Shown piece after piece: positions 16,157 through 23,160 of a stretch of DNA of 25,975 nt. A program made the translations under genes and the position numbers. The notes below the pieces were generated by a model, which saw nothing but the letters and a program-made list of their open reading frames with translations, did no database searches and was not told where the DNA came from. Source of the stretch: Proteiniphilum sp. (GTDB lineage Bacteria; Bacteroidota; Bacteroidia; Bacteroidales; Dysgonomonadaceae); NCBI GenBank assembly GCA_016649795.1, contig JAENWZ010000005.1:1-25975 (forward strand), written 5' to 3'. Within the stretch, counting starts at the first letter, position 1. Every line of letters starts with the position of its first letter.

Positions 16157-17725
16157 TCATTTCATTTCAATTTCTTCTTTCAGGTCTATTTCGTTTCCGT
16201 CCTTGTCATAAAAGACGTATTGCAGGAATCCAAGCTTCTGATCGGGGATAATTCTCATTCCCACGTTGAATTTTTTCTTCCATCTATACTTCAACGAAAA
16301 CAAACCCTGCTGAATGAACGCTGCAACATAGGGGTGTATGTGCAGACTGAATTTCTTCACTTTCAGTTTAGTTACTAAATAATCGATCTTCCCTTCCAAA
16401 GTATCAGTGAAAAGAATCGACGATTTTATTTTTCCTTTACCAAAGCATGTGGGGCATTCCTCGCTTGTGGCAATTTCCATTTCGGGGCGTACACGCTGAC
16501 GCGTGATCTGCAATAACCCGAACTTACTCAATGGCAAAATGTTATGCTTGGCTCTGTCTTTCGCCATAAGCTCCTGCATCTTTGCAAACAGCTTATTGCG
16601 ATGATCACCTTTGCTCATATCGATAAAATCGATAACGATGATACCTCCCATATCCCGCAACCGCAATTGACGGGCAATTTCTTCGGCGGCGGCCACATTC
16701 ACCTCATAAGCGCTATCTTCCTGATCCAGTTTCGATTTGTTGCGGTTTCCGCTATTAACATCGATTACATGCAACGCCTCGGTATGTTCAATGATCAGAT
16801 AGGCTCCGTTTTTGAATGTAACAGTTTTTCCAAAGAGCGATTTTACCTGTTTAGTTATGCCGAAATTATCCAAAATGGGCAATGCACCGTTGTATTCCTT
16901 TACAACATTTTTTCTGTCCGGTGCAATAATGCTTACATATTCGGCAATCTGTTTAGACACGTCCCTGTCGTTGACGTGTATCTGTTCAAAAGATGGACTG
17001 AAGGTATCTCTTAACAGCGCTACAGTACGACCAGTCTCCTCATAAATGAGAGAAGGGACTTTGGCTTTCTGTATCTTTCCGATATTGTCTTCCCATCTTT
17101 TAACCAGAACTTTCAGCTCAGCATCGAGATCTGCAACTCGCTTACCTTCGGCATTCGTGCGTATGATGACGCCGTAATTCCTGGGTTTGATACTTTGGAT
17201 GAGTTGCCGGAGTCTGGCGCGCTCCTCGCGCGATTTGATCTTTTGTGATACTGATACGCGATCAATAAATGGTATTAATACCATAAACCGTCCCGCGAAA
17301 GAGATCTCAGCAGTTAATCTCGGCCCCTTGGTAGAGATAGGCTCCTTGGCAATCTGCACCAGGATTTCCTGTCCCACTTTCAGTATGTCCGAAATTGATC
17401 CCTCTTTATCAATATCAGGTTTCAGCTTCATTTTCTGAAGCTGCGGAATCTTTTTTTTGTCTTCAACAAATTTCTGAAAGTCCAGAATTGAGTTGAATTC
17501 AACCCCTAAATCCAAATAGTGAAGAAAAGCGTCCTTTTTGTGTCCTACATTCACAAATGCAGCGTTAAGGGCGGGCATCAGTTTTTTAACTTTGCCCACG
17601 TAAATGTTTCCAACCGCGAAAGAGCCATCCAGGCTTTCCTGTTGCAGTTCAACAAGTTTCTTGTCTTCAAGAACAGCAATGGTAATCTCTTTAGATTGAA
17701 CATCTACAACAAGTTCGCTTGTCAC
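16157..17725 (-). CDS. rng: Ribonuclease G/E family endoribonuclease
   Basis: 522 residues, matching Bacteroidetes Rng. It cuts single-stranded A/U-rich RNA in rRNA maturation and mRNA decay. The N-terminal S1 domain spans about residues 30-130 (VGNIYVGKVKKLMPALNAAF, HKKDAFLHYLDLG). The catalytic metal-binding aspartates are D322 in IDVNSGN and D366 in IVIDFIDM, 44 apart as in RNase E. The zinc-link cysteines C424 and C427 are in CPTCFGKGK. No long C-terminal degradosome scaffold is present, so it is G-like. The start is GTG at 17725 (V/M-TSELVVDVQ), the conserved beginning, preceded by an A-rich leader. A further in-frame extension to a TTG at 17824 is a translation of the structured leader and is rejected. 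Confidence 0.95.
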   Translation of the reverse strand: MTSELVVDVQSKEITIAVLEDKKLVELQQESLDGSFAVGNIYVGKVKKLMPALNAAFVNVGHKKDAFLHYLDLGVEFNSILDFQKFVEDKKKIPQLQKMKLKPDIDKEGSISDILKVGQEILVQIAKEPISTKGPRLTAEISFAGRFMVLIPFIDRVSVSQKIKSREERARLRQLIQSIKPRNYGVIIRTNAEGKRVADLDAELKVLVKRWEDNIGKIQKAKVPSLIYEETGRTVALLRDTFSPSFEQIHVNDRDVSKQIAEYVSIIAPDRKNVVKEYNGALPILDNFGITKQVKSLFGKTVTFKNGAYLIIEHTEALHVIDVNSGNRNKSKLDQEDSAYEVNVAAAEEIARQLRLRDMGGIIVIDFIDMSKGDHRNKLFAKMQELMAKDRAKHNILPLSKFGLLQITRQRVRPEMEIATSEECPTCFGKGKIKSSILFTDTLEGKIDYLVTKLKVKKFSLHIHPYVAAFIQQGLFSLKYRWKKKFNVGMRIIPDQKLGFLQYVFYDKDGNEIDLKEEIEMK

Positions 17726-17778
17726 AATTGTTCTTTTTTTTAATGATTTAATAATAATACGGGCTTCTGTCTTCACAG

Positions 17779-17803
17779 CAGAAAGGAGGTTCTCTCCAGA
17801 ACC
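17779..17803 (-). promoter_or_regulatory. Hairpin plus anti-Shine-Dalgarno-like sequence in the rng leader
   Basis: On the minus strand a 6-bp hairpin (GGTTCT, loop GGAG, AGAACC; 17788-17803) runs into ACCTCCTTTCTG (17790-17779). Its first 11 bases equal the end of bacterial 16S rRNA, ACCUCCUUUCU. It lies 54-78 bases before the rng GTG. Function is inferred only (see findings). Confidence 0.35.
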
Positions 17804-17825
17804 ACTCCCTTGTTGAATACACAAA

Positions 17826-17866
17826 GAACAAACTTAATGTTTTACTATTTATTGTTAAGTTTGTTC
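17826..17866. repeat. Perfect 12-bp inverted repeat between the bS22-like gene and rng
   Basis: GAACAAACTTAA (17826-17837) and TTAAGTTTGTTC (17855-17866) are exact reverse complements with a 17-base spacer. Read on the minus strand, the second arm contains TAAGTTTG, a -7-type box (17836-17829), and is followed by TTTGTGT. It may be a weak terminator for HU/bS22, an operator over the rng promoter, or a leader hairpin. Confidence 0.6.
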
Positions 17867-17895
17867 CTGTATATGTTTGTAAAAAAATACCAGGC

Positions 17896-17988
17896 CTATT
17901 TCTTTTTCTTGTGCCTATTTTTTCTTAGTCTTTTTTTACGCTTGTGAACAGACATTTTATGCCTCTTTCTTTTTTTTCCACTTGGCAT
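17896..17988 (-). CDS. bS22-like / AURKAIP1-COX24-type 30-residue basic protein
   Basis: 30 codons, ATG at 17988 to TAG at 17896, too short for usual ORF cut-offs. The product begins MPSGKKRKRHKM and ends in alternating Lys/Arg (KKRLRKNRHKKKK). Nearly two thirds of its residues are Lys or Arg, with three His and no acidic residue. This matches the short conserved protein that precedes rng/HU in many Bacteroidota and is labelled as an AURKAIP1/COX24-domain protein, related to mitochondrial mS38 and actinobacterial bS22, which bind the small ribosomal subunit. It has an unusually good Shine-Dalgarno (AAGGAG, 8 bases before ATG) for this phylum and follows the HU stop by 24 bases. Binding to 16S rRNA is inferred from the family. 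Confidence 0.85.
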   Translation of the reverse strand: MPSGKKRKRHKMSVHKRKKRLRKNRHKKKK

Positions 17989-18012
17989 CTTAATTTCTCC
18001 TTTTAAATTAAA

Positions 18013-18294
18013 TTATTTTGTTTCCTTTACCTGAGCTACAAATGTTTTAGCCGGCTTGAAAGCAGGAATATTGTGTTCTGGAATAATGATTGTGGTATTT
18101 TTTGAAATATTACGAGCTGTTTTCTGCGCTCTTTTCTTTACGATGAAGCTGCCGAAACCTCTCAAATATACGTTTTCGTTACTTGCCAAAGAATCTTTCA
18201 CCACATCCATAAAAGATTCAACCGTTGCCAATACCGACGCTTTGTCTACGCCTGTGTTCTTTGCAATTTCATTTACAATGTCTGCTTTAGTCAT
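18013..18294 (-). CDS. HU/IHF-family DNA-binding protein
   Basis: 93 residues, the standard size. A helical dimerisation half (MTKADIVNEIAKNTGVDKASV) is followed by the beta-arm signature: VYLRGFGSFIVKKRAQKTARN (about residues 43-63), the arm tip IIIPEHNIPAFKPAKTF with the DNA-intercalating Pro, and a final short helix. The family bends and compacts DNA as a dimer in the nucleoid. From sequence alone HU and IHF cannot be separated, so no gene symbol is given. A TATATTTG -7 box lies upstream at 18359-18366. It is probably co-transcribed with the bS22-like gene. Confidence 0.95.
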   Translation of the reverse strand: MTKADIVNEIAKNTGVDKASVLATVESFMDVVKDSLASNENVYLRGFGSFIVKKRAQKTARNISKNTTIIIPEHNIPAFKPAKTFVAQVKETK

Positions 18295-18358
18295 TTTATT
18301 TATATTTATAATATTAATAATAATTATAGCGTTTGTTATTTAGTAAAATTTTGGACTG

Positions 18359-18366
18359 CAAATATA
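18359..18366 (-). promoter_or_regulatory. -7 box ahead of the HU gene
   Basis: On the minus strand TATATTTG matches TAnnTTTG, 64 bases before the HU ATG, with an AT-rich leader. A TTG 12 nt upstream is too close for a standard -33 box. Confidence 0.45.
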
Positions 18367-18449
18367 TAGCTTTTTTTTCAACGCGTAAAATAAATATGGG
18401 TAATTTTTCTCTTTTTTCTCCATTTTACCTGAAAATGCACTTTTTAGAT

Positions 18450-18457
18450 TAGTTTTG
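18450..18457 (+). promoter_or_regulatory. -7 box ahead of mutY
   Basis: TAGTTTTG matches TAnnTTTG, 19 bases before the mutY ATG, implying a very short leader. The upstream -33 position holds T-rich sequence but no exact TTTG. Confidence 0.45.
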
Positions 18458-18476
18458 CAGTGCAAAAGAATATGAA

Positions 18477-19547
18477 ATGGAGAAATCAGCAGATCACACC
18501 CCGATCACCACACACTTATTGAATTGGTATAAAGAGCATAAGCGGCAATTGCCGTGGCGTGAGACGAGCGATGCATATAGTATATGGATTTCGGAGGTTA
18601 TTTTACAACAAACAAGAATTGCCCAGGGAGAAGATTATTTTCTGCGATTTATGGAACGTTTCCCCAATGTTCAAATGCTCGCTGAGGCTGAAGAGGAAGA
18701 GGTGTTAAAACTATGGCAGGGACTCGGCTATTATTCACGGGCAAGGAATATGCACGCCGCAGCAAAACAGATTGTGGGTCGATTCGACGGCACCTTCCCT
18801 AATGCATACAGCGACATACTATCACTTAAAGGTGTGGGGGAGTATACTGCTGCGGCCATTTCATCCATTGCTTTCAATGAGCCCCGCGCCGTGGTGGATG
18901 GGAATGTACAGAGAGTGATTGCCCGTCTGTTTGCTATTGAGAGTTCCATTCACACCTCTGCGGGTAAAAAGTCAATAGCAGAGATTGCACAATCGTTAAT
19001 TGCAGAGGAAAGTCCCGGCAGTTATAATCAGGCTCTGATGGACTTTGGATCAATGGTCTGTACCCCAACTCAACCCAGGTGCACAGATTGTCTGCTTCAG
19101 GATTACTGTGCTGCCTATGCTGAGAACCGTGTCATTGATTTTCCCGTTAACAACCGAAAAGTACCAATCAAAAAGCGCTACTTCAACTATTTCCATATCG
19201 TACAAGGTAATAGCACTTTTTTGCAAAAACGGGTAATGTCAGATATCTGGAAAAACTTGTACGAGTTTCCGCTTATCGAAACCCTGTCGGCAATGGATTT
19301 TACACAGCTGGAACAGACGATAGAATTCAGTGATCTTTTTTCCGGAATACCTTCTCTCACCATTGATCATCTGCTTACATTGAAGCACCAGCTAACGCAT
19401 CAGCTCATTCACACAAATTTTTACCGCGTGATTATTCCCGAGAATTATCTGTTCGCATCTCCTCTAAATGCCATCAAGATAGACAAAGAGCAACTTTCAA
19501 GCTATCCAGTATCAAGATTAACAGATAAATATATTACAATAATTTAG
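18477..19547 (+). CDS. mutY: A/G-specific adenine glycosylase
   Basis: 356 residues, normal length. MutY removes adenine mispaired with 8-oxoguanine. The catalytic Glu40 is in SEVILQQTR, the helix-hairpin-helix is LKGVGEYTAAA (117-127), and catalytic Asp141 is in VVDGNVQRV. The [4Fe-4S] cluster is C195-x6-C202-x2-C205-x5-C211 (CTPTQPRCTDC...C). The C-terminal NUDIX-like domain that reads 8-oxoG follows from about residue 230, with LPIKKR-type linker PIKKRYFNYF. ATG at 18477 is used. The ATG at 18472 is out of frame. Divergent from HU, and the first gene of the mutY-ssb-gldE-PPTase block. Confidence 0.97.
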   Translation: MEKSADHTPITTHLLNWYKEHKRQLPWRETSDAYSIWISEVILQQTRIAQGEDYFLRFMERFPNVQMLAEAEEEEVLKLWQGLGYYSRARNMHAAAKQIVGRFDGTFPNAYSDILSLKGVGEYTAAAISSIAFNEPRAVVDGNVQRVIARLFAIESSIHTSAGKKSIAEIAQSLIAEESPGSYNQALMDFGSMVCTPTQPRCTDCLLQDYCAAYAENRVIDFPVNNRKVPIKKRYFNYFHIVQGNSTFLQKRVMSDIWKNLYEFPLIETLSAMDFTQLEQTIEFSDLFSGIPSLTIDHLLTLKHQLTHQLIHTNFYRVIIPENYLFASPLNAIKIDKEQLSSYPVSRLTDKYITII

Positions 19548-19556
19548 TGATCTGTT

Positions 19557-19587
19557 TTTGTCAATTACAAATTAATGCTTAATTTTG
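19557..19587 (+). promoter_or_regulatory. Bacteroidota promoter of ssb
   Basis: The -33 box TTTG (19557-19560) and -7 box TAATTTTG (19580-19587) have a 19-base spacer, the consensus arrangement. The ssb ATG is 45 bases downstream after an A-rich leader. Confidence 0.75.
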
Positions 19588-19632
19588 CTTTGTTAGCGTA
19601 AAACTATTTTTAAACCAAAAAATTAATTAGTT

Positions 19633-20076
19633 ATGTCTGTGAACAAAGTTATCTTAGTTGGAAATGTAGGGAAAGACCCTGAAATGAAGTATTTTGACAA
19701 TGATGTTGCGAAAGCGAACTTCTCGCTTGCTACAAGTGAAAGAGGTTACACTACTTCTGGGGGAACACAAGTTCCTGAAAGAACGGAGTGGCACAACATT
19801 GTTTGCTGGAGAGGATTGGCGCAGATTGCTGAAAAATTTGTGAAAAAAGGAACGATGCTTTATGTTGAAGGTAAAATTCGTTCACGATCATATGATGATC
19901 AGAACGGAGTGAAGAGATACATTACCGAGGTAGTGGCCGACAATATTGAGCTGCTGAGCCGCAAATCGGGCGGCGCAGATGGTGATAACGGGGGAGGCAG
20001 AACTGAACCCCAGGGTTCTTCCGGAATGACTACCGATCTGGACAATAGCTCGGAAGTGGATGATTTGCCATTTTAA
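19633..20076 (+). CDS. ssb: Single-stranded DNA-binding protein
   Basis: 147 residues. The OB fold occupies residues 1-112 (MSVNKVILVGNVGKDPE start, ERTEWHNIVCWRGLAQIAEKF with the conserved Trp residues, GTMLYVEGKIRSRSY, ADNIELL end). A Gly-rich flexible linker follows, then the acidic tail EVDDLPF, whose terminal hydrophobic pair docks partner proteins such as PriA and RecQ, both also encoded in this window. Tetramers coat single-stranded DNA in replication and repair. It has its own strong promoter and a hairpin terminator after its stop. Confidence 0.97.
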   Translation: MSVNKVILVGNVGKDPEMKYFDNDVAKANFSLATSERGYTTSGGTQVPERTEWHNIVCWRGLAQIAEKFVKKGTMLYVEGKIRSRSYDDQNGVKRYITEVVADNIELLSRKSGGADGDNGGGRTEPQGSSGMTTDLDNSSEVDDLPF

Positions 20077-20098
20077 TTAAAACATTGTAATTTTGCAG

Positions 20099-20150
20099 GA
20101 GAATGTTTTATCTCTTTTTAATAAAAATAAAGCGTTAAAACATTCTCTTT
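20099..20150 (+). terminator. Hairpin after ssb, probable terminator
   Basis: A perfect 12-bp stem, GAGAATGTTTTA (20099-20110) with TAAAACATTCTC (20136-20147), closes on a 25-base AT-rich loop that can pair further, and is followed by TTTGTTT. It ends 22 bases before the TTG start of gldE, so partial read-through into gldE is likely. Confidence 0.65.
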
Positions 20151-20171
20151 GTTTCACTAAAAAATAGCCAA

Positions 20172-21503
20172 TTGGACCCTGACCCTTTATCCTGTTTATC
20201 CCTGAACTTGCCGGTCCTTGCACCAGCGGTATCTGATTATATTTTATTTGCACTACTCCTCTTGTTCATTATCATCAACGCAATTATTGCAGGTTCTGAA
20301 GTTGCTTTTTTCAGGGTTGAACAAGAATCAGCCGATGATGTACATACATCTGAAGTGACTAAAAAAATCCTAATTTCTCATCTTCTACACAAACCTGAAA
20401 AGCTTCTGGCTTCAATTGTCGTTGCCAACAATTTCCTCAATGTAACTATTGCTGTACTAATTATTTATCTGCTGAACAGGCTACCCTGGTTTGAAGGAAA
20501 TATTATTTCGACTCTATTGCTCGAAATCATTATCCCCTTCAGTGTGATACTGCTCTTTACAGATATCCTGCCCAAAATGTATGCTTCACATAATCCCATT
20601 CGTTTTGCCGGAGATAACGCCAGGTTTATTCATTGGTTAAACAGACTTATGAATCCGTTTTCATCACTTCTGGTGAAGAGCACTTCCTTCTTCAATCAAT
20701 CTATCACTCAACGAAGGCGCGAAATTTCGGTAGACGATCTCTCAAGGGCACTGGAGATCACATCGAATGAAATTACGCTCGAGCAGGAAAAGGATATGCT
20801 GGAAGGGATTATCCGTTTTAGAGATAAGAAAGTAGACGATATATTTGTCTCAAGGAGCGATATGGTGACCCTTGATCTGCAAACACCATTCAGGGAAGTG
20901 ATTGATTTCATTGTGGATGCCGGCTTCTCCCGTATTCCTGTTTTCGAGGATAATCATGATAATATCAAAGGCATTTTGTATGTGAAAGACCTGCTGCCTC
21001 ACCTTGGTAAAGCGGGCAGTTTCAAGTGGCAGTCGCTCATACGTCCGGCCTATTTCGTTCCGGCGACAAAGCGCATTGATGATCTTCTGGAGGAATTCCG
21101 TGCCAATAAAAATCATATGGCCATCGTTGTGGATGAGTATGGTGGTACCTCGGGACTGGTGACAATGGAGAATATCCTTGAAGAGATTGTAGGTGATATA
21201 AGTGACGAATACGACGACGAACTTCCTTTTTATACGATGGCCGCAGACGGTTCATACATATTCGAAGGTAAAACGCCGCTGGATGATTTCATAAAAATCA
21301 GCGGTGTGCCTGAGAAAGATCTTGAGAAAATGGCGGAAGAGGCTGATACACTTGCAGGGCTGCTTCTGGAATTGAAAGGCGATTTTCCAAAACGTAAAGA
21401 GAGCTTTACCTATCACAATCACACCTTTCTGGCAGAAGAAATGAGCAAAAAGCGGATTACGAAAGTACGCTACATCCCGCCGAAGAAGAGAAAAGAGGAA
21501 TAA
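20172..21503 (+). CDS. gldE: GldE-type CNNM/CBS/CorC-domain membrane protein
   Basis: 443 residues. Domains are an N-terminal DUF21/CNNM membrane region with hydrophobic segments at about 22-42, 84-106 and 112-137 (NAIIAGSEVAFF is the DUF21 signature), a CBS pair at about 205-335 (VDDIFVSRSDMVTLD, DAGFSRIPVFEDNHDNIKGILYVKDLL, MAIVVDEYGGTSGLVTMENILEEIVGDI) and a C-terminal CorC/HlyC transporter-associated domain. Length and neighbours match GldE, named in gliding Flavobacterium but present in many non-gliding Bacteroidota. CNNM relatives handle divalent cations, so the cellular role is uncertain. The start is TTG at 20172 (L/M-DPDPLSCLSLN). An in-frame stop at 20136-20138 precedes it, and the first internal ATG is near codon 135, so a non-ATG start is forced. 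Confidence 0.92.
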   Translation: MDPDPLSCLSLNLPVLAPAVSDYILFALLLLFIIINAIIAGSEVAFFRVEQESADDVHTSEVTKKILISHLLHKPEKLLASIVVANNFLNVTIAVLIIYLLNRLPWFEGNIISTLLLEIIIPFSVILLFTDILPKMYASHNPIRFAGDNARFIHWLNRLMNPFSSLLVKSTSFFNQSITQRRREISVDDLSRALEITSNEITLEQEKDMLEGIIRFRDKKVDDIFVSRSDMVTLDLQTPFREVIDFIVDAGFSRIPVFEDNHDNIKGILYVKDLLPHLGKAGSFKWQSLIRPAYFVPATKRIDDLLEEFRANKNHMAIVVDEYGGTSGLVTMENILEEIVGDISDEYDDELPFYTMAADGSYIFEGKTPLDDFIKISGVPEKDLEKMAEEADTLAGLLLELKGDFPKRKESFTYHNHTFLAEEMSKKRITKVRYIPPKKRKEE

Positions 21504-21537
21504 TTGTCAGGATTAGCCTGCCCTAAAAGTTCAAAGA

Positions 21538-22167
21538 ATGCTTATCAGAAAAGAACATAGTGACACCGGAGGGCTGCTGGGAATCTGGAAGATGGATGAA
21601 ACACGTGAAGCGCTCATCCACCTTTTCCCTGAACATCTTCGTCCCGAGGTGATGGAATATGTCAACGGCGTCCGTTCAGACAGGCGCGCTATCGAATGGC
21701 TATCTACACGCATCATGTTACTGGATCTGTTAGGGAAGGAGCAAATCATACACAACAGAGAGGATGGGAGTCCCTACCTGGAGGATGGGAAGCCGCACAT
21801 CAGCATCTCCCATACGAAAGATTATGCTGCAATCCTGCTACACGACTCCTGTCCCGTTGGTATCGATATTGAAATCCGTTCGGAGAGAGTAAAAAAGATT
21901 GCAGGTAAATTCATTTCTGTCAAAGAATATATCGATCCGGCACAGAAAACAATACATCAGTTATTACACTGGTCCGCAAAAGAGAGCTTGTTCAAACTGA
22001 TGAACGAGCAGGGTATTGATTTCAGACAACATCTTTTTGTCCACCCCTTCACCCCCGCCTTAAAGGGCATAATAACAGCTACTGAAACCAAAACAGATCA
22101 ATCCTGCTCCTTCACTGTGCACTATGAAGTGCATCCCGATTATGTCCTCACCTGGACAGCAGGCTGA
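21538..22167 (+). CDS. 4'-phosphopantetheinyl transferase superfamily protein
   Basis: 209 residues, Sfp-like in size. It transfers phosphopantetheine from CoA to a Ser of carrier proteins. Conserved motifs: KPHISISHTKDYAA (His92 region), the Mg2+ site VGIDIE (D110 and E112) and WSAKESLFKL (W145, K148, E149). All key acidic residues are present. The natural partner (fatty-acid ACP, or another carrier protein) cannot be read from this window. The gene follows gldE by 34 bases with no hairpin between and is probably in the same transcript. Its TGA stop lies inside the left arm of the inverted repeat at 22164-22240. Confidence 0.92.
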   Translation: MLIRKEHSDTGGLLGIWKMDETREALIHLFPEHLRPEVMEYVNGVRSDRRAIEWLSTRIMLLDLLGKEQIIHNREDGSPYLEDGKPHISISHTKDYAAILLHDSCPVGIDIEIRSERVKKIAGKFISVKEYIDPAQKTIHQLLHWSAKESLFKLMNEQGIDFRQHLFVHPFTPALKGIITATETKTDQSCSFTVHYEVHPDYVLTWTAG

Positions 22168-22240
22168 TTCAATGATTTGATGATTCTGCGATTCTGCGAT
22201 GTGCAGATCCTGATGGATCAGCTCCATTGCATTGAATCAG
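22164..22240. repeat. 77-bp inverted-repeat unit with internal 8-bp tandem repeat
   Basis: CTGATTCAATG (22164-22174) and CATTGAATCAG (22230-22240) are perfect 11-bp reverse complements. Between them are a tandem repeat of GATTCTGC (22182-22200, 2.4 copies) and a small hairpin GATCC-TGAT-GGATC (22206-22219). It sits between the phosphopantetheinyl transferase stop and the tsf terminator. Confidence 0.6.
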
Positions 22241-22253
22241 TCAATCACTATAT

Positions 22254-22283
22254 AAAAACGCTCCGGAGATTCTCTCCGAAGCG
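22254..22283 (-). terminator. Rho-independent terminator of the ribosomal operon (after tsf)
   Basis: On the minus strand CGCTTCGGAGA pairs with TCTCCGGAGCG (11 bp with one G-U) around a GAA loop and is followed directly by TTTTTAT. It lies 28 bases after the tsf stop. Confidence 0.9.
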
Positions 22284-22310
22284 CTTTCAATATTTATAAC
22301 GACAAAACGA

Positions 22311-23132
22311 TTAAGCGTTCAATGACACACGTTTGAAGATGTTTACTGTTAGCTCTTTATCGCTTTCTTTCAGGAATTGTTCAATACTCTTTTTCGCATC
22401 CTTCACATAATCCTGTTGAAGAAGGGTTGATTCCTTATAGAACTTCTGCAATGATCCTTCTGCAATTCTGTCTAGTAAATTTTCAGGCTTGCCGGCTTCG
22501 CGTGCTTTATCACGTGCGATTTCTAGTTCCTTCTCTTTCACTTCGACAGGAATACCTTCTATTGTAACAGCTACCGGATTCATAGCAGCTACCTGCATAG
22601 CCACATCTTTGGCAACACTTTCAGCCACATCAGATTTATTGAATCCTACTATGGTAGCAAGCTTATTACCCATGTGAATGTAAGATGTCACAAAAGGAGC
22701 TGTAATATGTTCGTAAAAACCCAATTCCATTTTTTCTCCTGTAGCACCAATCTTATCGGTAATCATCTGTGAAATGGTTCCATTGGAAAGCTCCACAGCG
22801 AGTAACTGATCAAGCGTTTCGGGCTTATGAGCGATTGCAGCATCGAGAATCTGCTGTGTGAGAGAAATGAATTCTTCATTTTTGGCGACGAAGTCTGTTT
22901 CACATTGCAGTGCAACCACTGCCGCGAAATCACCCTCTGTTGCCGCCAATACACATCCTTCAGATGCTTCACGGTCTTCACGTTTCGCTGCTACAGCCTG
23001 CCCTTTCTTACGGATGATCTCCATTGCTTTATCGAAATCACCGTTCGCTTCATTCAATGCATTCTTGCAATCCATCATTCCCGCACCTGTCATTTTGCGC
23101 AGATGCTGGATTTCTGCCATTGTAACTGCCAT
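22311..23132 (-). CDS. tsf: Elongation factor Ts
   Basis: 273 residues, close to E. coli (283) and to Porphyromonas, and shorter than many Bacteroides proteins (about 330). It exchanges GDP for GTP on EF-Tu. The N-terminal UBA-like domain is MAEIQHLRKMTGAGMMDCKNAL, followed by the linker and the EF-Tu contact motif ETDFVAKNEEF (TDFVAKN at 79-85). The core dimerisation subdomains and a C-terminal helical segment close with KELTVNIFKRV. It lies 28 bases after rpsB and is the last gene of rplM-rpsI-rpsB-tsf. Confidence 0.97.
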   Translation of the reverse strand: MAVTMAEIQHLRKMTGAGMMDCKNALNEANGDFDKAMEIIRKKGQAVAAKREDREASEGCVLAATEGDFAAVVALQCETDFVAKNEEFISLTQQILDAAIAHKPETLDQLLAVELSNGTISQMITDKIGATGEKMELGFYEHITAPFVTSYIHMGNKLATIVGFNKSDVAESVAKDVAMQVAAMNPVAVTIEGIPVEVKEKELEIARDKAREAGKPENLLDRIAEGSLQKFYKESTLLQQDYVKDAKKSIEQFLKESDKELTVNIFKRVSLNA

Positions 23133-23160
23133 ATTCTGTTTATCTGTTTTAATGTTTTGT

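Noticed and set aside
17726..17824. In-frame 33-residue N-terminal extension of rng from a TTG
   Set aside because: It begins inside the inverted repeat, translates the structured leader, and the conserved Rng N-terminus (TSELVVDVQ) starts at the GTG at 17725.
22182..22200. Possible CRISPR or satellite from the GATTCTGC repeat
   Set aside because: Only 2.4 copies of 8 bases with no spacers. It is recorded as part of the inverted-repeat unit instead.
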